Part shown: positions 8,263 through 16,728 of the stretch, piece by piece | Numbering within the stretch: position 1 is the stretch's first letter | Layout of the letters: the number at the start of each line of letters is the position of its first letter | Assembly: GCF_000787815.1 (NCBI RefSeq) | Contig: NZ_BBPO01000016.1 | Coordinates: 1 to 64,000, forward strand | Length of the DNA stretch: 64,000 bases | Source of the DNA: Streptacidiphilus neutrinimicus | Lineage (GTDB): Bacteria; Actinomycetota; Actinomycetes; Streptomycetales; Streptomycetaceae | Direction of reading: 5' to 3' | Made by a program: the position numbers and the translations under genes | Notes under the pieces: generated by a model | The model's input: only the letters and a program-made list of their open reading frames with translations | What the model was told of the DNA's origin: nothing | The model's database searches: none

Positions 8263-8786
8263 GGTGTCTCCGGAAGGGTGTCGGTGGTGGCGAGCCGGTG
8301 GAACCGGCTGGCGTGGAAGACCAGCGGCGCCACCGCATGGTCCGCGTCGAGTTCGTGGACGCGCAGCAGCACGATGTCGTGGTCGCCCGCCCGAACCAGG
8401 CGTTCGATGCCGCAGTCGAATCGGGCGCTCGCGCCGTCGATCAGCACGGCCCCGTCCGGGGCGGCGATCCAATTCAGGCCGGCAAACCGGTCGCCGTCCC
8501 GGGAGGCGAGCCGGCGGCAGGCGTCGGCCTGGTGCGCGCCGAGCACGCTGACGCCGATCCTGGCGCGATCGCGCAGCAGCGGCCAGGTGGTCGAGGTGTG
8601 GGCGACGCAGACGGAGACCAGGGGCGGGTCGAGCGACACGGAGGTGAAGGAGCTGGCGGCCATACCGACCGGCGTGCCGTCGTCGGCGAGCGCGGCGAGG
8701 GCGGTGACCCCGGAGGGGAAGGCGCCGAAGGCGTGCCGCAGTTCCTGCTGCCCCAGGGGCCGGAGCTCCGCCGGTGCCGCGGTCAT
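8259..8786 (-). CDS. flavin reductase family protein
   Basis: A 175-residue NAD(P)H:FMN reductase of the HpaC/flavin reductase-like type, the small partner that supplies reduced FMN to LLM monooxygenases. Family signs are F-G-A-F-P-S-G-V-T near the start, A-S-S-F-T-S-V-S-L-D-P-P-L-V-S-V-C, and R-A-G-D-H-D-I-V. The start at 8786 gives an ATGA overlap with the preceding monooxygenase; an in-frame ATG at 8798 would add four residues but sits too close to a Shine-Dalgarno. Its closest relative in the window is the reductase at 25477. Confidence 0.9.
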   Translation of the reverse strand: MTAAPAELRPLGQQELRHAFGAFPSGVTALAALADDGTPVGMAASSFTSVSLDPPLVSVCVAHTSTTWPLLRDRARIGVSVLGAHQADACRRLASRDGDRFAGLNWIAAPDGAVLIDGASARFDCGIERLVRAGDHDIVLLRVHELDADHAVAPLVFHASRFHRLATTDTLPETP

Positions 8787-9916
8787 CGGTTGTCCCATTC
8801 CTCGGCGAGCAGCTCGTAGGAGCGGAGCCGGTCGTCGTGCTGGTGCGTGATGGTGGTGATGATCAGCTCGTCCGCGCCGGTGGCGTCGCGCAACGTCTCC
8901 AGCTGATCGGCGACCTGGCGGGGCGAGCCGACGAACTGGGTCTCGACGCGGTCTGCGACCAGTGCCCGGTCGGCCTCGGTCCAGGTGTACTCGCGGGCCT
9001 CATCAGGGGTGGGGAAGGGGATGGCGCCATCGCCGCTGCGGATGCTGCGCACCCACAGGCCGTAGCCGGTGGCCAGCTCGCGGGCGGTGGCCTCGTCCTC
9101 GGCGACCACGACGTCGGCGGAGACGCTGACATACGGACGGTCCAGCTCGTCCGAGGGCTTGAACGCGGCGCGGTAGGCGTCCGCGGCCTCCAGCACGGTG
9201 GCCGGGCTGACGTGGTAGTTGGCGGCGAACCGCAGCCCGTGCTCGCCCGCGATCTCGGCGCTGATCCCGGCGCTGCTGCCGAGGATCCACACCTGCAGGT
9301 CCGCGCCCTCGCCGGGCACGACGTGCGCCTCGACGCCGTCCCCGGTGACGTACGTCCCCGACAGCAGGGCGAGGATGTCGGCGATCTGCTCGTCGTAGGG
9401 CTGGGACTCGGCGCCCGGCAGCTGCAGCAGCTGCCGGTGGAGGGCGAAGCGCGGGTGGCGCAGCAGGTGCTCGTAGGAGAACCGGCCCGGTATCCGCAGC
9501 CCGTTCGGCGTGTAGCCGCCGACCACGGCCGCCGCTCCGAGCAGGGCGGGCTCGCGAGCGGCCGACGGCACGGCCCTGCCGCCGGAGCGACCCAGCCCGA
9601 GGTCGAGCCGGCCCGGATGCAGCGCGTCGAGCAGCCCGAACTCCTCGACGGTGGCGAGCGCGGTGCGGTGGCCGAGCTGCACGGCTCCGGCGCCGAGGCG
9701 GATCGTCGAGGTCGCCGCGGCTGTCAGCGCCAGGACCACGGCTGGGGAGGTGCCCGCGACGCCTGGGTTGAGGTGGTGCTCGGCGAACCAGTAGCGCGCG
9801 TAGCCGAGGTCCTCGGCGTGCTGCGCCAGGTCGATGCTGTTGCGCAGGGCCTGCTTCGCGTCGGAGCCGGAGGAGATCGGCACGAGGTCCAGGACAGTGA
9901 GCGGGGTGTTGGCCAT
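8783..9916 (-). CDS. LLM-class flavin monooxygenase (MsnO8-like)
   Basis: A 377-residue luciferase-like monooxygenase. The N-terminus (L-T-V-L-D-L-V-P-I-S-S-G), A-E-D-L-G-Y-x-R-Y-W-F-A-E-H-H and the D-L-G-L-G-R-S-G-G motif are typical of the LLM class called MsnO8. ATG at 9916 is preceded by GAAGGA. It lies in the operon between another LLM enzyme and the flavin reductase. The substrate is unknown; a sulfur- or carbon-heteroatom bond is expected from context. Confidence 0.85.
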   Translation of the reverse strand: MANTPLTVLDLVPISSGSDAKQALRNSIDLAQHAEDLGYARYWFAEHHLNPGVAGTSPAVVLALTAAATSTIRLGAGAVQLGHRTALATVEEFGLLDALHPGRLDLGLGRSGGRAVPSAAREPALLGAAAVVGGYTPNGLRIPGRFSYEHLLRHPRFALHRQLLQLPGAESQPYDEQIADILALLSGTYVTGDGVEAHVVPGEGADLQVWILGSSAGISAEIAGEHGLRFAANYHVSPATVLEAADAYRAAFKPSDELDRPYVSVSADVVVAEDEATARELATGYGLWVRSIRSGDGAIPFPTPDEAREYTWTEADRALVADRVETQFVGSPRQVADQLETLRDATGADELIITTITHQHDDRLRSYELLAEEWDNR

Positions 9917-9935
9917 GTTGGTGATCCTTCGTGGG

Positions 9936-11039
9936 TCAGGGCGTCGTGGCGGCGGCCGGGACCGGCGCATCGGTTCCGGGTGCGCCGGTCACCGGGCCCC
10001 AGGGCCATGGCGGGTCGGGGATCTCGCGGCGCAGCGTAGGAGCGATGTCGGACTGGAACAGCTCCAGGCTGTCCCGATGCTGGGCGCGTGTGAGGCCGTC
10101 GGCGTCGGCGTGCAGGTGCAGCACGCTGTGGCCGAGCTGCTCGTGGTAGCGGTGCACCTTCTCGATCACCTGCTGCGGGCTGCCGATCAGCGCGGAGCTG
10201 CGCTCGACGAAGTCCTCCAGGGTGGAGAAGACCGGCTCCAGGCCGAGCCGCTTCTGGAAGGCCAACCGGCCCTCGAAGACCGGCCGGTAGGCGGCCAGTG
10301 CCTCCTGAGAGGTCCGTGCGGCGTAGTAGCCCGCCGTCCCCGCCCCCACGGTGGCCGACGCCGGGTCGTGGCCGTAGTGCTCCCACCGCTCGCGGTAGTG
10401 GCGCACGAGTTCGGCGTAGGGCTCCACCGGGTTGGTGACGTTGGCGGAGAACAGCGGGTCACCGTAGCGGGCGGCCAGGTCGACCGACTCGCGGCTGGTC
10501 GCGCTGCCGTGCCACACCCGGACGGGCTGCTGGAACGGGCGCGGCCACACCTCGGCCTCCGTCAGCTCGGGCCGGAATCGCGCCTTGAACGACACCTTGT
10601 CCTGCCGCCAGATGCGCCGGAACAGTTCGTAGGACTCGGCGTTTCGATCCCACTGGTCCTCGGGCGTGACCTGGAACAGATCCCGCTGGGCCGAGCCGTT
10701 GCCCTTGCCGATGATCAGCTCCAGGCGACCGCCGGAGAGATGGTCGAGGGTGGCGTAGTCCTCGTAGGCGCGCACCGGGTCGAGCAGGCTCAGCGTGGTG
10801 ACCGCCGTGAACAGCCGGATCCGGTGCGTGAGCGCGGCGATGTGGCTCAGCACCACCGGCGGCGAGGAGGAGATGAACGGCCGCTCGTGGCGCTCGCCGA
10901 CCCCGAACCCGTCGAAGCCCAGCTCCTCGGCGAACAGCGCGTTCTCCACGACCTCCTGGAAGCGCTCCTGCGTCGACGTCCGCGCCCCGGTGACCGGGTC
11001 GGGCGCGTGCACGATCAGCGTGATGGCGAGGAACTTCAT
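9936..11039 (-). CDS. LLM-class flavin monooxygenase
   Basis: A 367-residue luciferase-like monooxygenase, group with N-terminal M-K-F-L-A-I-T-L-I. Typical stretches are A-E-E-L-G-F-D-G-F-G-V-G-E-R-H, T-L-S-L-L-D-P-V-R and D-H-L-S-G-G-R-L-E-L-I-I-G-K-G. The ATG overlaps the stop codon of the upstream LLM gene (11036-11039). The C-terminal tail is Pro/Ala-rich. It is part of the minus-strand sulfur operon that starts with a SAM-IV riboswitch. Confidence 0.85.
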   Translation of the reverse strand: MKFLAITLIVHAPDPVTGARTSTQERFQEVVENALFAEELGFDGFGVGERHERPFISSSPPVVLSHIAALTHRIRLFTAVTTLSLLDPVRAYEDYATLDHLSGGRLELIIGKGNGSAQRDLFQVTPEDQWDRNAESYELFRRIWRQDKVSFKARFRPELTEAEVWPRPFQQPVRVWHGSATSRESVDLAARYGDPLFSANVTNPVEPYAELVRHYRERWEHYGHDPASATVGAGTAGYYAARTSQEALAAYRPVFEGRLAFQKRLGLEPVFSTLEDFVERSSALIGSPQQVIEKVHRYHEQLGHSVLHLHADADGLTRAQHRDSLELFQSDIAPTLRREIPDPPWPWGPVTGAPGTDAPVPAAATTP

Positions 11040-12406
11040 GAGGCCGCCGCCGCTCGGACGGAGAGAGGGGCCAGGCCCAGGTGGTCGCGCAGCGTCTCGC
11101 CCGCGTACTCGGTGCGGAACACGCCGCGCTCTTGGAGCAGCGGGACGACTCGGTCGGCGAACTCGTCCAGGCCGCCCGGGGTCAGGTGCGGCACCAAGAT
11201 GAACCCGTCGCTCGCATCGGTCTGCACGAACTCGTTCAGTTGCTCGGCGACATGGGCGGGGGTCCCGATGAACGACTGACGTCCGGTCACCTCCACGATC
11301 AGGTCACGGATGGAGAGCTTCTTGGCGTCCGCCAGGGCGCGCCACTCGGAAGCCACGGTCAGCGGGTCGCGGTGCATCCGCACCGAAGCCCGGCCCTGGG
11401 CCACGGTGTGTTCGCCGACCAGCGGGTCCACCTCGGGGAGAGGACCGTCCGGGTCGTAGGCGGACAGGTCACGGTTCCACAGCTGCTCCAACAGCTTGAT
11501 CGCGGTCTGGCCGCTCACCTGCTGACGGCGGATCACCAGCGCTCTCTCCTGGGCCTCGGCGTCGGTTTCGCCGAGGACGAAGGTGACGCCGGGCAGGATC
11601 TTCAGCTCGTCGGGGGAGCGGCCGTAGCGGGCGAGGCGTCCCTTGACGTCGCCGTAGAAGGCGCGACCCGCCTCCAGGGTGCCGTGGCGGGTGAAGATCG
11701 CGTCGGCGGCGGAGGCGGCGAACTCGCGGCCGGCCTCGGAGTCTCCGGCCTGGAAGATCACCGGGCGCCCCTGCGGGCTGCGCGGGACGTCGAAGCGGCC
11801 GGAGATGTCGAACTCGCCGACGTGGTGGTCGAACCGGCCCGGATTCGGGTCGCGCAGGAAGACCCCGGACTCCTTGTCCGCGACGATCTCGTTGCCGCGC
11901 CAGGAGTCGAACAGCTCCCAGGTAGCGTTCAGGAACTGCCGGGCGCGCTCGTAGCGGTCCTCCTGTGCCAGGAACCCGCCGCGGCGGAAGTTCTCGCCGG
12001 TGAACGCGTCCCAGGAGGTGACCACATTCCAGGCGGCACGCCCGGCGGAGAGGTGGTCGAGCGAGGCGAACTGCCGTGCCACCTCGTAGGGTTCGTTGAA
12101 GGTGGAGTTGATGGTCCCGGCCAGGCCGAGCCGGTCGGTGACGGCGGCGAGTGCGGCCAGTACGGTGAAGGTGTCGGGTCGTCCCACCACGTCGAGGTCG
12201 TAGATCTCGCCGTTCTGCTCGCGCAGTCGCAACCCCTCGGCCAGGAAGAGGAAGTCGAACTTGGCGCGCTCGGCGGTCCGCGCGAGGTGGACGAAGGAGC
12301 TGAAGTCGATCTGGCTGCCGGCGGCCGGGTCGCTCCAGACGGTGGTGTTGTTGACGCCGGGGAAGTGCGCGGCGAGGTGGATCTGCTTGAGCGGCTTGCT
12401 GCTCAT
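11036..12406 (-). CDS. NtaA/SnaA/DszA-type flavin monooxygenase
   Basis: A 456-residue LLM enzyme of the nitrilotriacetate/pristinamycin IIA/dibenzothiophene-sulfone monooxygenase group. Signs are L-A-A-H-F-P-G-V-N-N-T-T-V-W near the start, F-L-A-E-G-L-R-L-R, S-T-F-N-E-P-Y-E-V-A-R, the A-A-W-N-V-V-T-S motif, and the end R-G-V-F-R-T-E-Y-A-G-E-T-L-R-D-H-L-G-L. Length is normal for the group. It depends on FMNH2 from a partner reductase, probably the one encoded at 8259-8786. Confidence 0.88.
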   Translation of the reverse strand: MSSKPLKQIHLAAHFPGVNNTTVWSDPAAGSQIDFSSFVHLARTAERAKFDFLFLAEGLRLREQNGEIYDLDVVGRPDTFTVLAALAAVTDRLGLAGTINSTFNEPYEVARQFASLDHLSAGRAAWNVVTSWDAFTGENFRRGGFLAQEDRYERARQFLNATWELFDSWRGNEIVADKESGVFLRDPNPGRFDHHVGEFDISGRFDVPRSPQGRPVIFQAGDSEAGREFAASAADAIFTRHGTLEAGRAFYGDVKGRLARYGRSPDELKILPGVTFVLGETDAEAQERALVIRRQQVSGQTAIKLLEQLWNRDLSAYDPDGPLPEVDPLVGEHTVAQGRASVRMHRDPLTVASEWRALADAKKLSIRDLIVEVTGRQSFIGTPAHVAEQLNEFVQTDASDGFILVPHLTPGGLDEFADRVVPLLQERGVFRTEYAGETLRDHLGLAPLSVRAAAAS

Positions 12407-12427
12407 GGTGCGTGGGGTCCTTCCGGC

Positions 12428-13690
12428 TCAGACGAGCGCTGCGGTGGCGTCAACGGCGCCCGCCGCGTAGCGGTTGGCGGGGCGCGGCAGGCCGAGCAGG
12501 CCGCGCAGGGTCGACGCCTCGTAGGCGGTGCGGAAGATTCCCCGGCGCTGCAGTTCGGGCACCAGGCCGCGGGTGATCTGTTCCAGGTCGTAGGGGAGCG
12601 TTCCGGGCCGCAGCCGGAAGCCGGTGAGCCCGGCGCGCTGCCACTCCTGCAGCAGGTCGGCGAGCTCCGCCGGGGTTCCGGTGAAGACGGCGGCGTCGCT
12701 GGTGAGCGCGGCGCCGGCCTTCCGGTCCAGGCGTGCCTTGCAGTCGGCTGCGGCACCGGGGTCCTCGTCGAGGAAGACCACCAGGTCCCCGAAGATGTGC
12801 ACGGTCTCGTCCGCGCGGCCCGCGGCCGCCTGGGCCGCACGGATCTCGGCGACGAGCTGCCGCGCGTGCTCGCTGTCGTGCGGAGTGACGAACCCCAGAT
12901 CGCCCGACCGGCCGACCAGACGGTAGGGCTCGCCACGGTGGGCGAGGGCGGCGACGACCGGCTGGCCCTGCGGCGGACGCGGGGTGATGGAGGGCCCGCG
13001 CACGCTGAACCGGCTGCCCTCGAAGTCGATGTAGTGCAGCTTCTTGCGGTCGATGAACCGGCCCGTGGCGACATCGCGGATCTCCGCGTCGTCCTCCCAG
13101 CTGTCCCACAGGCGCCGCAGCACCTCGACGTAGTCCTCCGCCTCGCCGAAGAGCTCCTCCAACGCCGCCTGCCCTGACGGCGAGTCGAAGTCCTCCGCAC
13201 TCACCCGGGGCGCCTCGCGCCGCCCGAAGTGCGCGAACTCGTCGGCGCGCCCGGAGACCTTCACCCGGATGCCGGCGCGGCCGTTGCTCACGTAGTCGAG
13301 GGTGGCGATCGCCTTGGACAGGTGGAACGGCTCGGTGTGGGTCACCACGGCGGTCGGCACCAGCCCGATGTGGCGGGTCAGCGGCGCGATCCGCGCGGCG
13401 ATCAGGACCGCGTCGAGTCGGCCGCGCACCTGGTCGGTCCGTTCGTCGGGCTCGAAGGGATGGGCGGACTGCAGGCTGAGCGAGTCCTCGATGGTGACCA
13501 GGTCCAGCAGGCCGCGCTCGGCCTCGGCGACCAGGTCGGCCCAGTAGCGGGCGGTGAACAGTTCCTCGGGCCGGGCGTCGTGCTCGCGCCAGGCGGCGGG
13601 GTGCCAGCCGGCGCCGTCGAGGGCGACGGCCAGGTGCAGGAGACCGCGCTCGTCGGGCAGGGGAGCGTCGGGCTGGGGGGATTCGGGCAT
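12428..13690 (-). CDS. LLM-class flavin monooxygenase (NtaA-type)
   Basis: A 420-residue LLM monooxygenase, first gene of the six-gene minus-strand operon. It has L-H-L-A-V-A-L-D-G-A-G-W-H-P near the start, V-T-I-E-D-S, A-T-L-D-Y-V-S-N-G-R-A-G, and the NtaA-type end R-G-I-F-R-T-A-Y-E-A-S-T-L-R-G. ATG at 13690 is supported by a GGAAGCGG sequence about 10 bases upstream and by the start of homology; the open frame continues upstream without family resemblance. A Cys leader peptide (13901-14011) and a SAM-IV riboswitch (14067-14177) precede it. Confidence 0.85.
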   Translation of the reverse strand: MPESPQPDAPLPDERGLLHLAVALDGAGWHPAAWREHDARPEELFTARYWADLVAEAERGLLDLVTIEDSLSLQSAHPFEPDERTDQVRGRLDAVLIAARIAPLTRHIGLVPTAVVTHTEPFHLSKAIATLDYVSNGRAGIRVKVSGRADEFAHFGRREAPRVSAEDFDSPSGQAALEELFGEAEDYVEVLRRLWDSWEDDAEIRDVATGRFIDRKKLHYIDFEGSRFSVRGPSITPRPPQGQPVVAALAHRGEPYRLVGRSGDLGFVTPHDSEHARQLVAEIRAAQAAAGRADETVHIFGDLVVFLDEDPGAAADCKARLDRKAGAALTSDAAVFTGTPAELADLLQEWQRAGLTGFRLRPGTLPYDLEQITRGLVPELQRRGIFRTAYEASTLRGLLGLPRPANRYAAGAVDATAALV

Positions 13691-13900
13691 GGGAGACCGC
13701 TTCCGGTTCGAAAGGGAGGTGTGGTCCGAAGGTGACGCCTGCCGAGACGCGCACCGCGCCACGGCAGGCGGCCCGCTGAGCGGAACCGGCCCCGCGGCGG
13801 ACAGCTGGGGACGGACGGCACGAACGGGGCGGGCGCCGAATGGCAAGCGCGGATCAGGCGGAGGAGGCGTGCGGCGCGACGGTGCGCGGCACGAGGCGTC

Positions 13901-14011
13901 CTAGGAGGCCGGACACAGCGCGGTGGTCACGCGCTGCAGATCGATGTGGAGCCGTGCGAACGTGGTGGTGACGCGGCAACGGGCCTTGACGGTGACGGCA
14001 GCGAACGGCAT
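13901..14011 (-). CDS. Cys-containing leader peptide (36 aa)
   Basis: ATG at 14011 to TAG at 13901 on the minus strand. The end reads FARLHIDLQRVTTALC followed by PAS, a clear member of the H-[VI]-D-L-x-R-V leader family; one further Cys codon lies upstream. A hairpin of CGTGC-C-GCGC with its near-complement (about 13866-13893) follows the stop. It stands between the minus-strand SAM-IV riboswitch and the first monooxygenase gene, so the same two-sensor order is present as in the two plus-strand ABC operons. Confidence 0.78.
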   Translation of the reverse strand: MPFAAVTVKARCRVTTTFARLHIDLQRVTTALCPAS

Positions 14012-14066
14012 ACGGGTCTGTCGCACTCTCGTCACCTCCGTCCCCGTCGGCTGGCACCGGTTCGAA

Positions 14067-14177
14067 CTCGCGCTTACGGCGCCGTCTTCGGCGTCGCCGG
14101 GTCATCACCTGGGGCACCCCGCCGCGTGGGAGGGTTGCCGGTCAGCAAGCCAGGGCTTGATGCTGACACTCGTGACC
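14067..14177 (-). promoter_or_regulatory. SAM-IV riboswitch (minus strand)
   Basis: Reverse-complement copy of the SAM-IV core, including AAGCCCTGGCTTGCTGACC, GGCAACCCTCC and GGGGTGCCCCAGGTGATGAC, with P1 closed by GGTCAC and the ATGACC side. The TAAGCGCGAG tail (14067-14076) is also conserved. It controls the minus-strand operon of four LLM monooxygenases, a flavin reductase and a DUF1684 protein. Confidence 0.9.
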
Positions 14178-14185
14178 TGGCAGAA

Positions 14186-14214
14186 CCGTAACCCGACAGC
14201 GGCCCCCGACACAA
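14186..14214 (-). promoter_or_regulatory. candidate promoter of the minus-strand monooxygenase operon
   Basis: On the minus strand TTGTGT (14209-14214) and TTACGG (14186-14191) are 17 bases apart, ending 9 bases before the SAM-IV element. Position and spacing fit a housekeeping promoter; the -10 box is a weak match. Confidence 0.4.
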
Positions 14215-14349
14215 TCCCGTTGAAATCCCAACGATCACCGGCGCCGCCGGAGCTTGCCGGATCCCGGGGCGCCCCCAACCGGCGGCCATGCGCGGGTGTT
14301 TGACGCACCTGTCGCGTATCCCAACCGGATCTCACGCCTCGGTCCGGCG

Positions 14350-14379
14350 TTGACATCTGCCGGACCAGGCTTCTAGCTT
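14350..14379 (+). promoter_or_regulatory. candidate promoter of the second ABC operon
   Basis: A perfect TTGACA (14350-14355) and TAGCTT (14374-14379) are 18 bases apart and end 13 bases before the plus-strand SAM-IV element. This is the best housekeeping-type promoter among the riboswitch operons. Confidence 0.55.
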
Positions 14380-14392
14380 TGCCGACCAGAAC

Positions 14393-14495
14393 GGTCATGA
14401 GCGTCAGCGACAAGCCCTGGCTTGCTGACCGGCAACCCTCCCCACGCGGCGGGGTGCCCCAGGTGAGGACCGGACCGAACTCTCGGTAAGCGCGA
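14393..14495 (+). promoter_or_regulatory. SAM-IV riboswitch
   Basis: The third SAM-IV copy: P1 GGTC/GACC, core AAGCCCTGGCTTGCTGACC, GGCAACCCTCC, GGGGTGCCCCAGGTGAGGAC, a small CCGA/TCGG hairpin and the conserved TAAGCGCGA at 14487-14495. It precedes the leader peptide at 14530-14664 and the ABC operon at 14838-17757. It lies about 215 bases from the divergent minus-strand copy. Confidence 0.92.
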
Positions 14496-14529
14496 TGCCC
14501 CTCGGGGCGGAATGGCACAGGTGACGGCG

Positions 14530-14664
14530 ATGCACGCAGCTCCGGGGACGGCCGCAGGCCGCCACCGCGGTCGTGCTGCCGCGTTCCTGAACCGTGCCGT
14601 CGACCTGCTGCGGGTCAACAGCGCCCTGTGTACGGGCGCCGACTGTCCTCTTCAGCAGAGCTGA
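14530..14664 (+). CDS. Cys-containing leader peptide (44 aa)
   Basis: The conserved part reads [15 protein letters not shown] followed by T-G-A-D-C, with two Cys codons, stopping at TGA 14664. His of the usual H-V-D-L is replaced by Ala. In-frame starts at 14512 (ATG), 14521 (GTG) and 14530 (ATG) are possible; none has a strong Shine-Dalgarno. A 7-bp GC hairpin with a 3-base loop (14673-14689) begins 9 bases after the stop codon, well placed to respond to ribosome release or stalling. The ABC permease starts at 14838. Confidence 0.72.
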   Translation: MHAAPGTAAGRHRGRAAAFLNRAVDLLRVNSALCTGADCPLQQS

Positions 14665-14837
14665 CAGCCTCCCCCGGCCTTCGGCCGGGACGTACATCTC
14701 GCACGCCCGGCGCGGCGTGCACCCCTGCCTCCCGCCCTCGCGTGGCGCGCTGCGGCGCGCCCCGGGGCGGCATCCCCCGCCGTGTGGCGGTGCCCGTCGG
14801 CACGGGCGCCGGCACCCGCCTTCGCCGGAGTTCACCC

Positions 14838-15863
14838 ATGAGCGACGCTCTCGTCCCCGCCGTTCCCCCGGACACGGCGCGCCCCCGGGACACCGACCCG
14901 CCGCCCCAAGCCGCCGCGGCGCCGGCCGAGACCACCTCCACCGCCGACGCGCGGTCCGCGCAGCGGGTGATCCCGCTGCGCCACCCGGGCCGCTGGATCG
15001 TCAGCGTGGGCGTGCTGGTCCTGGTCGCCCAGATCGTCCACGGGCTCGCGACCAACCCCTTCTACCAGTGGGACCGGTTCCAGTACTGGTTCGCCCGACC
15101 CGTCCTGATGAACGGGCTGGTCATCACCCTGGAGGTCACCGCCTACAGCGCCCTGCTCGGGCTCGCGGGCGGCATCGTCCTCGCCCTGGCCAGGCTCTCC
15201 CGCAGCCCGGTGCTGCGCGCGATCAGCTGGGTCTACGTCTGGCTGTTCCGCTCGGTGCCGCTGATCGTGGTGCTTCTCTTCCTCTACAACTTCAGCGCCC
15301 TGTACCGAACGCTCAGCGTCGGCGTGCCGTTCGGGCCGGCGTTCTGGCACTTCGACGAGTCGAAACTGGCGACCGACATGGTGATCGCGGTCGTCGGGCT
15401 GAGCCTCAACGAGGCCGCCTACGCCGCCGAGGTCGTGCGCGCCGGCATCCTCTCGGTCGACCAGGGCCAGCACGAGGCCGCAGCGGCGCTCGGACTGCCC
15501 AGGCGCTACCAGTTCGCCCGGATCGTCTTCCCGCAGGCGCTGCGCGCCATCGTCCCTTCCTACGTCAACCAGCTGATCGGCCTGGTGAAGGGCACCTCGC
15601 TGGTCTTCTACGTGTCGCTGCTGGACCTGTTCGGCTCGGTCCAGAGCATGGGCAGCACCTACCCGGGCGACATCGTGCCGCTGCTGCTGGTCGCCACCGT
15701 CTGGTACGTGATCCTCACCAGCGTCGTCTCCGTGGTCCAGTTCTACGTCGAACGCCACTACTCGCGCGGCGCCCTGAGGACCCTGCCGCCGACCCCGGTG
15801 CAACGCCTGCGCCACGGACTGTCCACCCTCATCGTCCGCGTCCGGAAGGAGACCGCGTCATGA
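14838..15863 (+). CDS. amino-acid-type ABC transporter permease
   Basis: A 341-residue permease of the same type as that at 3624, with a long Pro/Ala-rich cytoplasmic N-terminus, R-H-P-G-R-W before the first TM helix, and the EAA loop [11 protein letters not shown] at 14838 follows CCGGAG (14825-14830); the frame is open further upstream but that part shows no family resemblance. It is cotranscribed with an ATPase and a binding protein behind a SAM-IV riboswitch and Cys leader, so import of a sulfur compound is inferred. Confidence 0.9.
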   Translation: MSDALVPAVPPDTARPRDTDPPPQAAAAPAETTSTADARSAQRVIPLRHPGRWIVSVGVLVLVAQIVHGLATNPFYQWDRFQYWFARPVLMNGLVITLEVTAYSALLGLAGGIVLALARLSRSPVLRAISWVYVWLFRSVPLIVVLLFLYNFSALYRTLSVGVPFGPAFWHFDESKLATDMVIAVVGLSLNEAAYAAEVVRAGILSVDQGQHEAAAALGLPRRYQFARIVFPQALRAIVPSYVNQLIGLVKGTSLVFYVSLLDLFGSVQSMGSTYPGDIVPLLLVATVWYVILTSVVSVVQFYVERHYSRGALRTLPPTPVQRLRHGLSTLIVRVRKETAS

Positions 15864-16669
15864 GCGTCCTGAACCCCGAGCTGGACAGCCCCGTGGATGC
15901 GGACACCGTACCCGTCGCGGTCGAGGTCCACGATGTCCACAAGTGGTACGGGGCCCACCGGGTCCTGGACGGAATCGACCTGACCGTGGCTCCGGGCGAG
16001 GTGACGGCCATCATCGGCCCGTCCGGCTCAGGCAAGTCGACCCTGCTTCGGGTGATCAACCACCTGGAGCAGCCGCAGCTCGGCCACGTGAGCCTGGGCG
16101 GCGAACCGGTCGGTGTCCGGTGGCACCGGGGCAGGCTGAAGGAGTTGAGCGAGCGCCAGATCCTGGCCCAGCGCGGCCGGATCGGTTTCGTCTTCCAGAA
16201 CTTCAACCTCTTTCCGCACCTGACCGTCCTGGACAACGTGGCCGCCGCGCCCGTCGCGACCGGCCAACTGCGCAAGCCCGAGGCCCAGCGCTGGGCACGC
16301 GAGCTGCTGGACCGGGTAGGGATGGGGGAGAAGGCCGCCGCCTACCCGCGGCAGCTGTCCGGCGGTCAGCAGCAGCGGGTCGCGATCGCCCGCGCGCTCG
16401 CGCTGCGGCCGGGCGTCATCCTCTTCGACGAACCCACCTCCGCCCTCGACCCGGAACTGGTCGGCGAGGTGCTCGCCGTCATCAAGGACCTGGCCGCGAG
16501 TGGCACCACCCTCGTCATCGTCACCCACGAGATCGGCTTCGCCCGCGAGGTCGCCGACCGCGTCGTCTTCATGGACGGCGGTCGGATTCTCGAACAAGGC
16601 AGCCCGGCCGAAGTGCTGGACCAGCCGCGGCATCCGCGCACCAGGGAGTTCCTGAGCCGCGTCCTCTGA
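15860..16669 (+). CDS. amino-acid-type ABC transporter ATP-binding protein
   Basis: A 269-residue ABC ATPase with Walker [10 protein letters not shown] at 53-61, Q-loop [12 protein letters not shown] near 111-122, LSGGQ at 166-170 and [16 protein letters not shown] shortly after. All motifs are intact. The ATG overlaps the permease stop codon (15860-15863), with AAGGAG in front. It is closely similar to the ATPase at 4613, so the two transporters are probably paralogous systems for related substrates. Confidence 0.93.
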   Translation: MSVLNPELDSPVDADTVPVAVEVHDVHKWYGAHRVLDGIDLTVAPGEVTAIIGPSGSGKSTLLRVINHLEQPQLGHVSLGGEPVGVRWHRGRLKELSERQILAQRGRIGFVFQNFNLFPHLTVLDNVAAAPVATGQLRKPEAQRWARELLDRVGMGEKAAAYPRQLSGGQQQRVAIARALALRPGVILFDEPTSALDPELVGEVLAVIKDLAASGTTLVIVTHEIGFAREVADRVVFMDGGRILEQGSPAEVLDQPRHPRTREFLSRVL

Positions 16670-16728
16670 GCCCCGTCCACTGCGACCCGACCAACCCATC
16701 ACCGGCACCGAACAAGCAAGGAACAGCC

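Noticed and set aside
7390-11279. several 400-500 codon plus-strand frames
   Set aside because: They are antisense to the minus-strand monooxygenase operon, which has overlaps, ribosome sites and family signatures.
11081-13177. 698-codon plus-strand open frame
   Set aside because: It lies antisense to two LLM monooxygenase genes with clear family motifs; long antisense frames are expected at this GC content.
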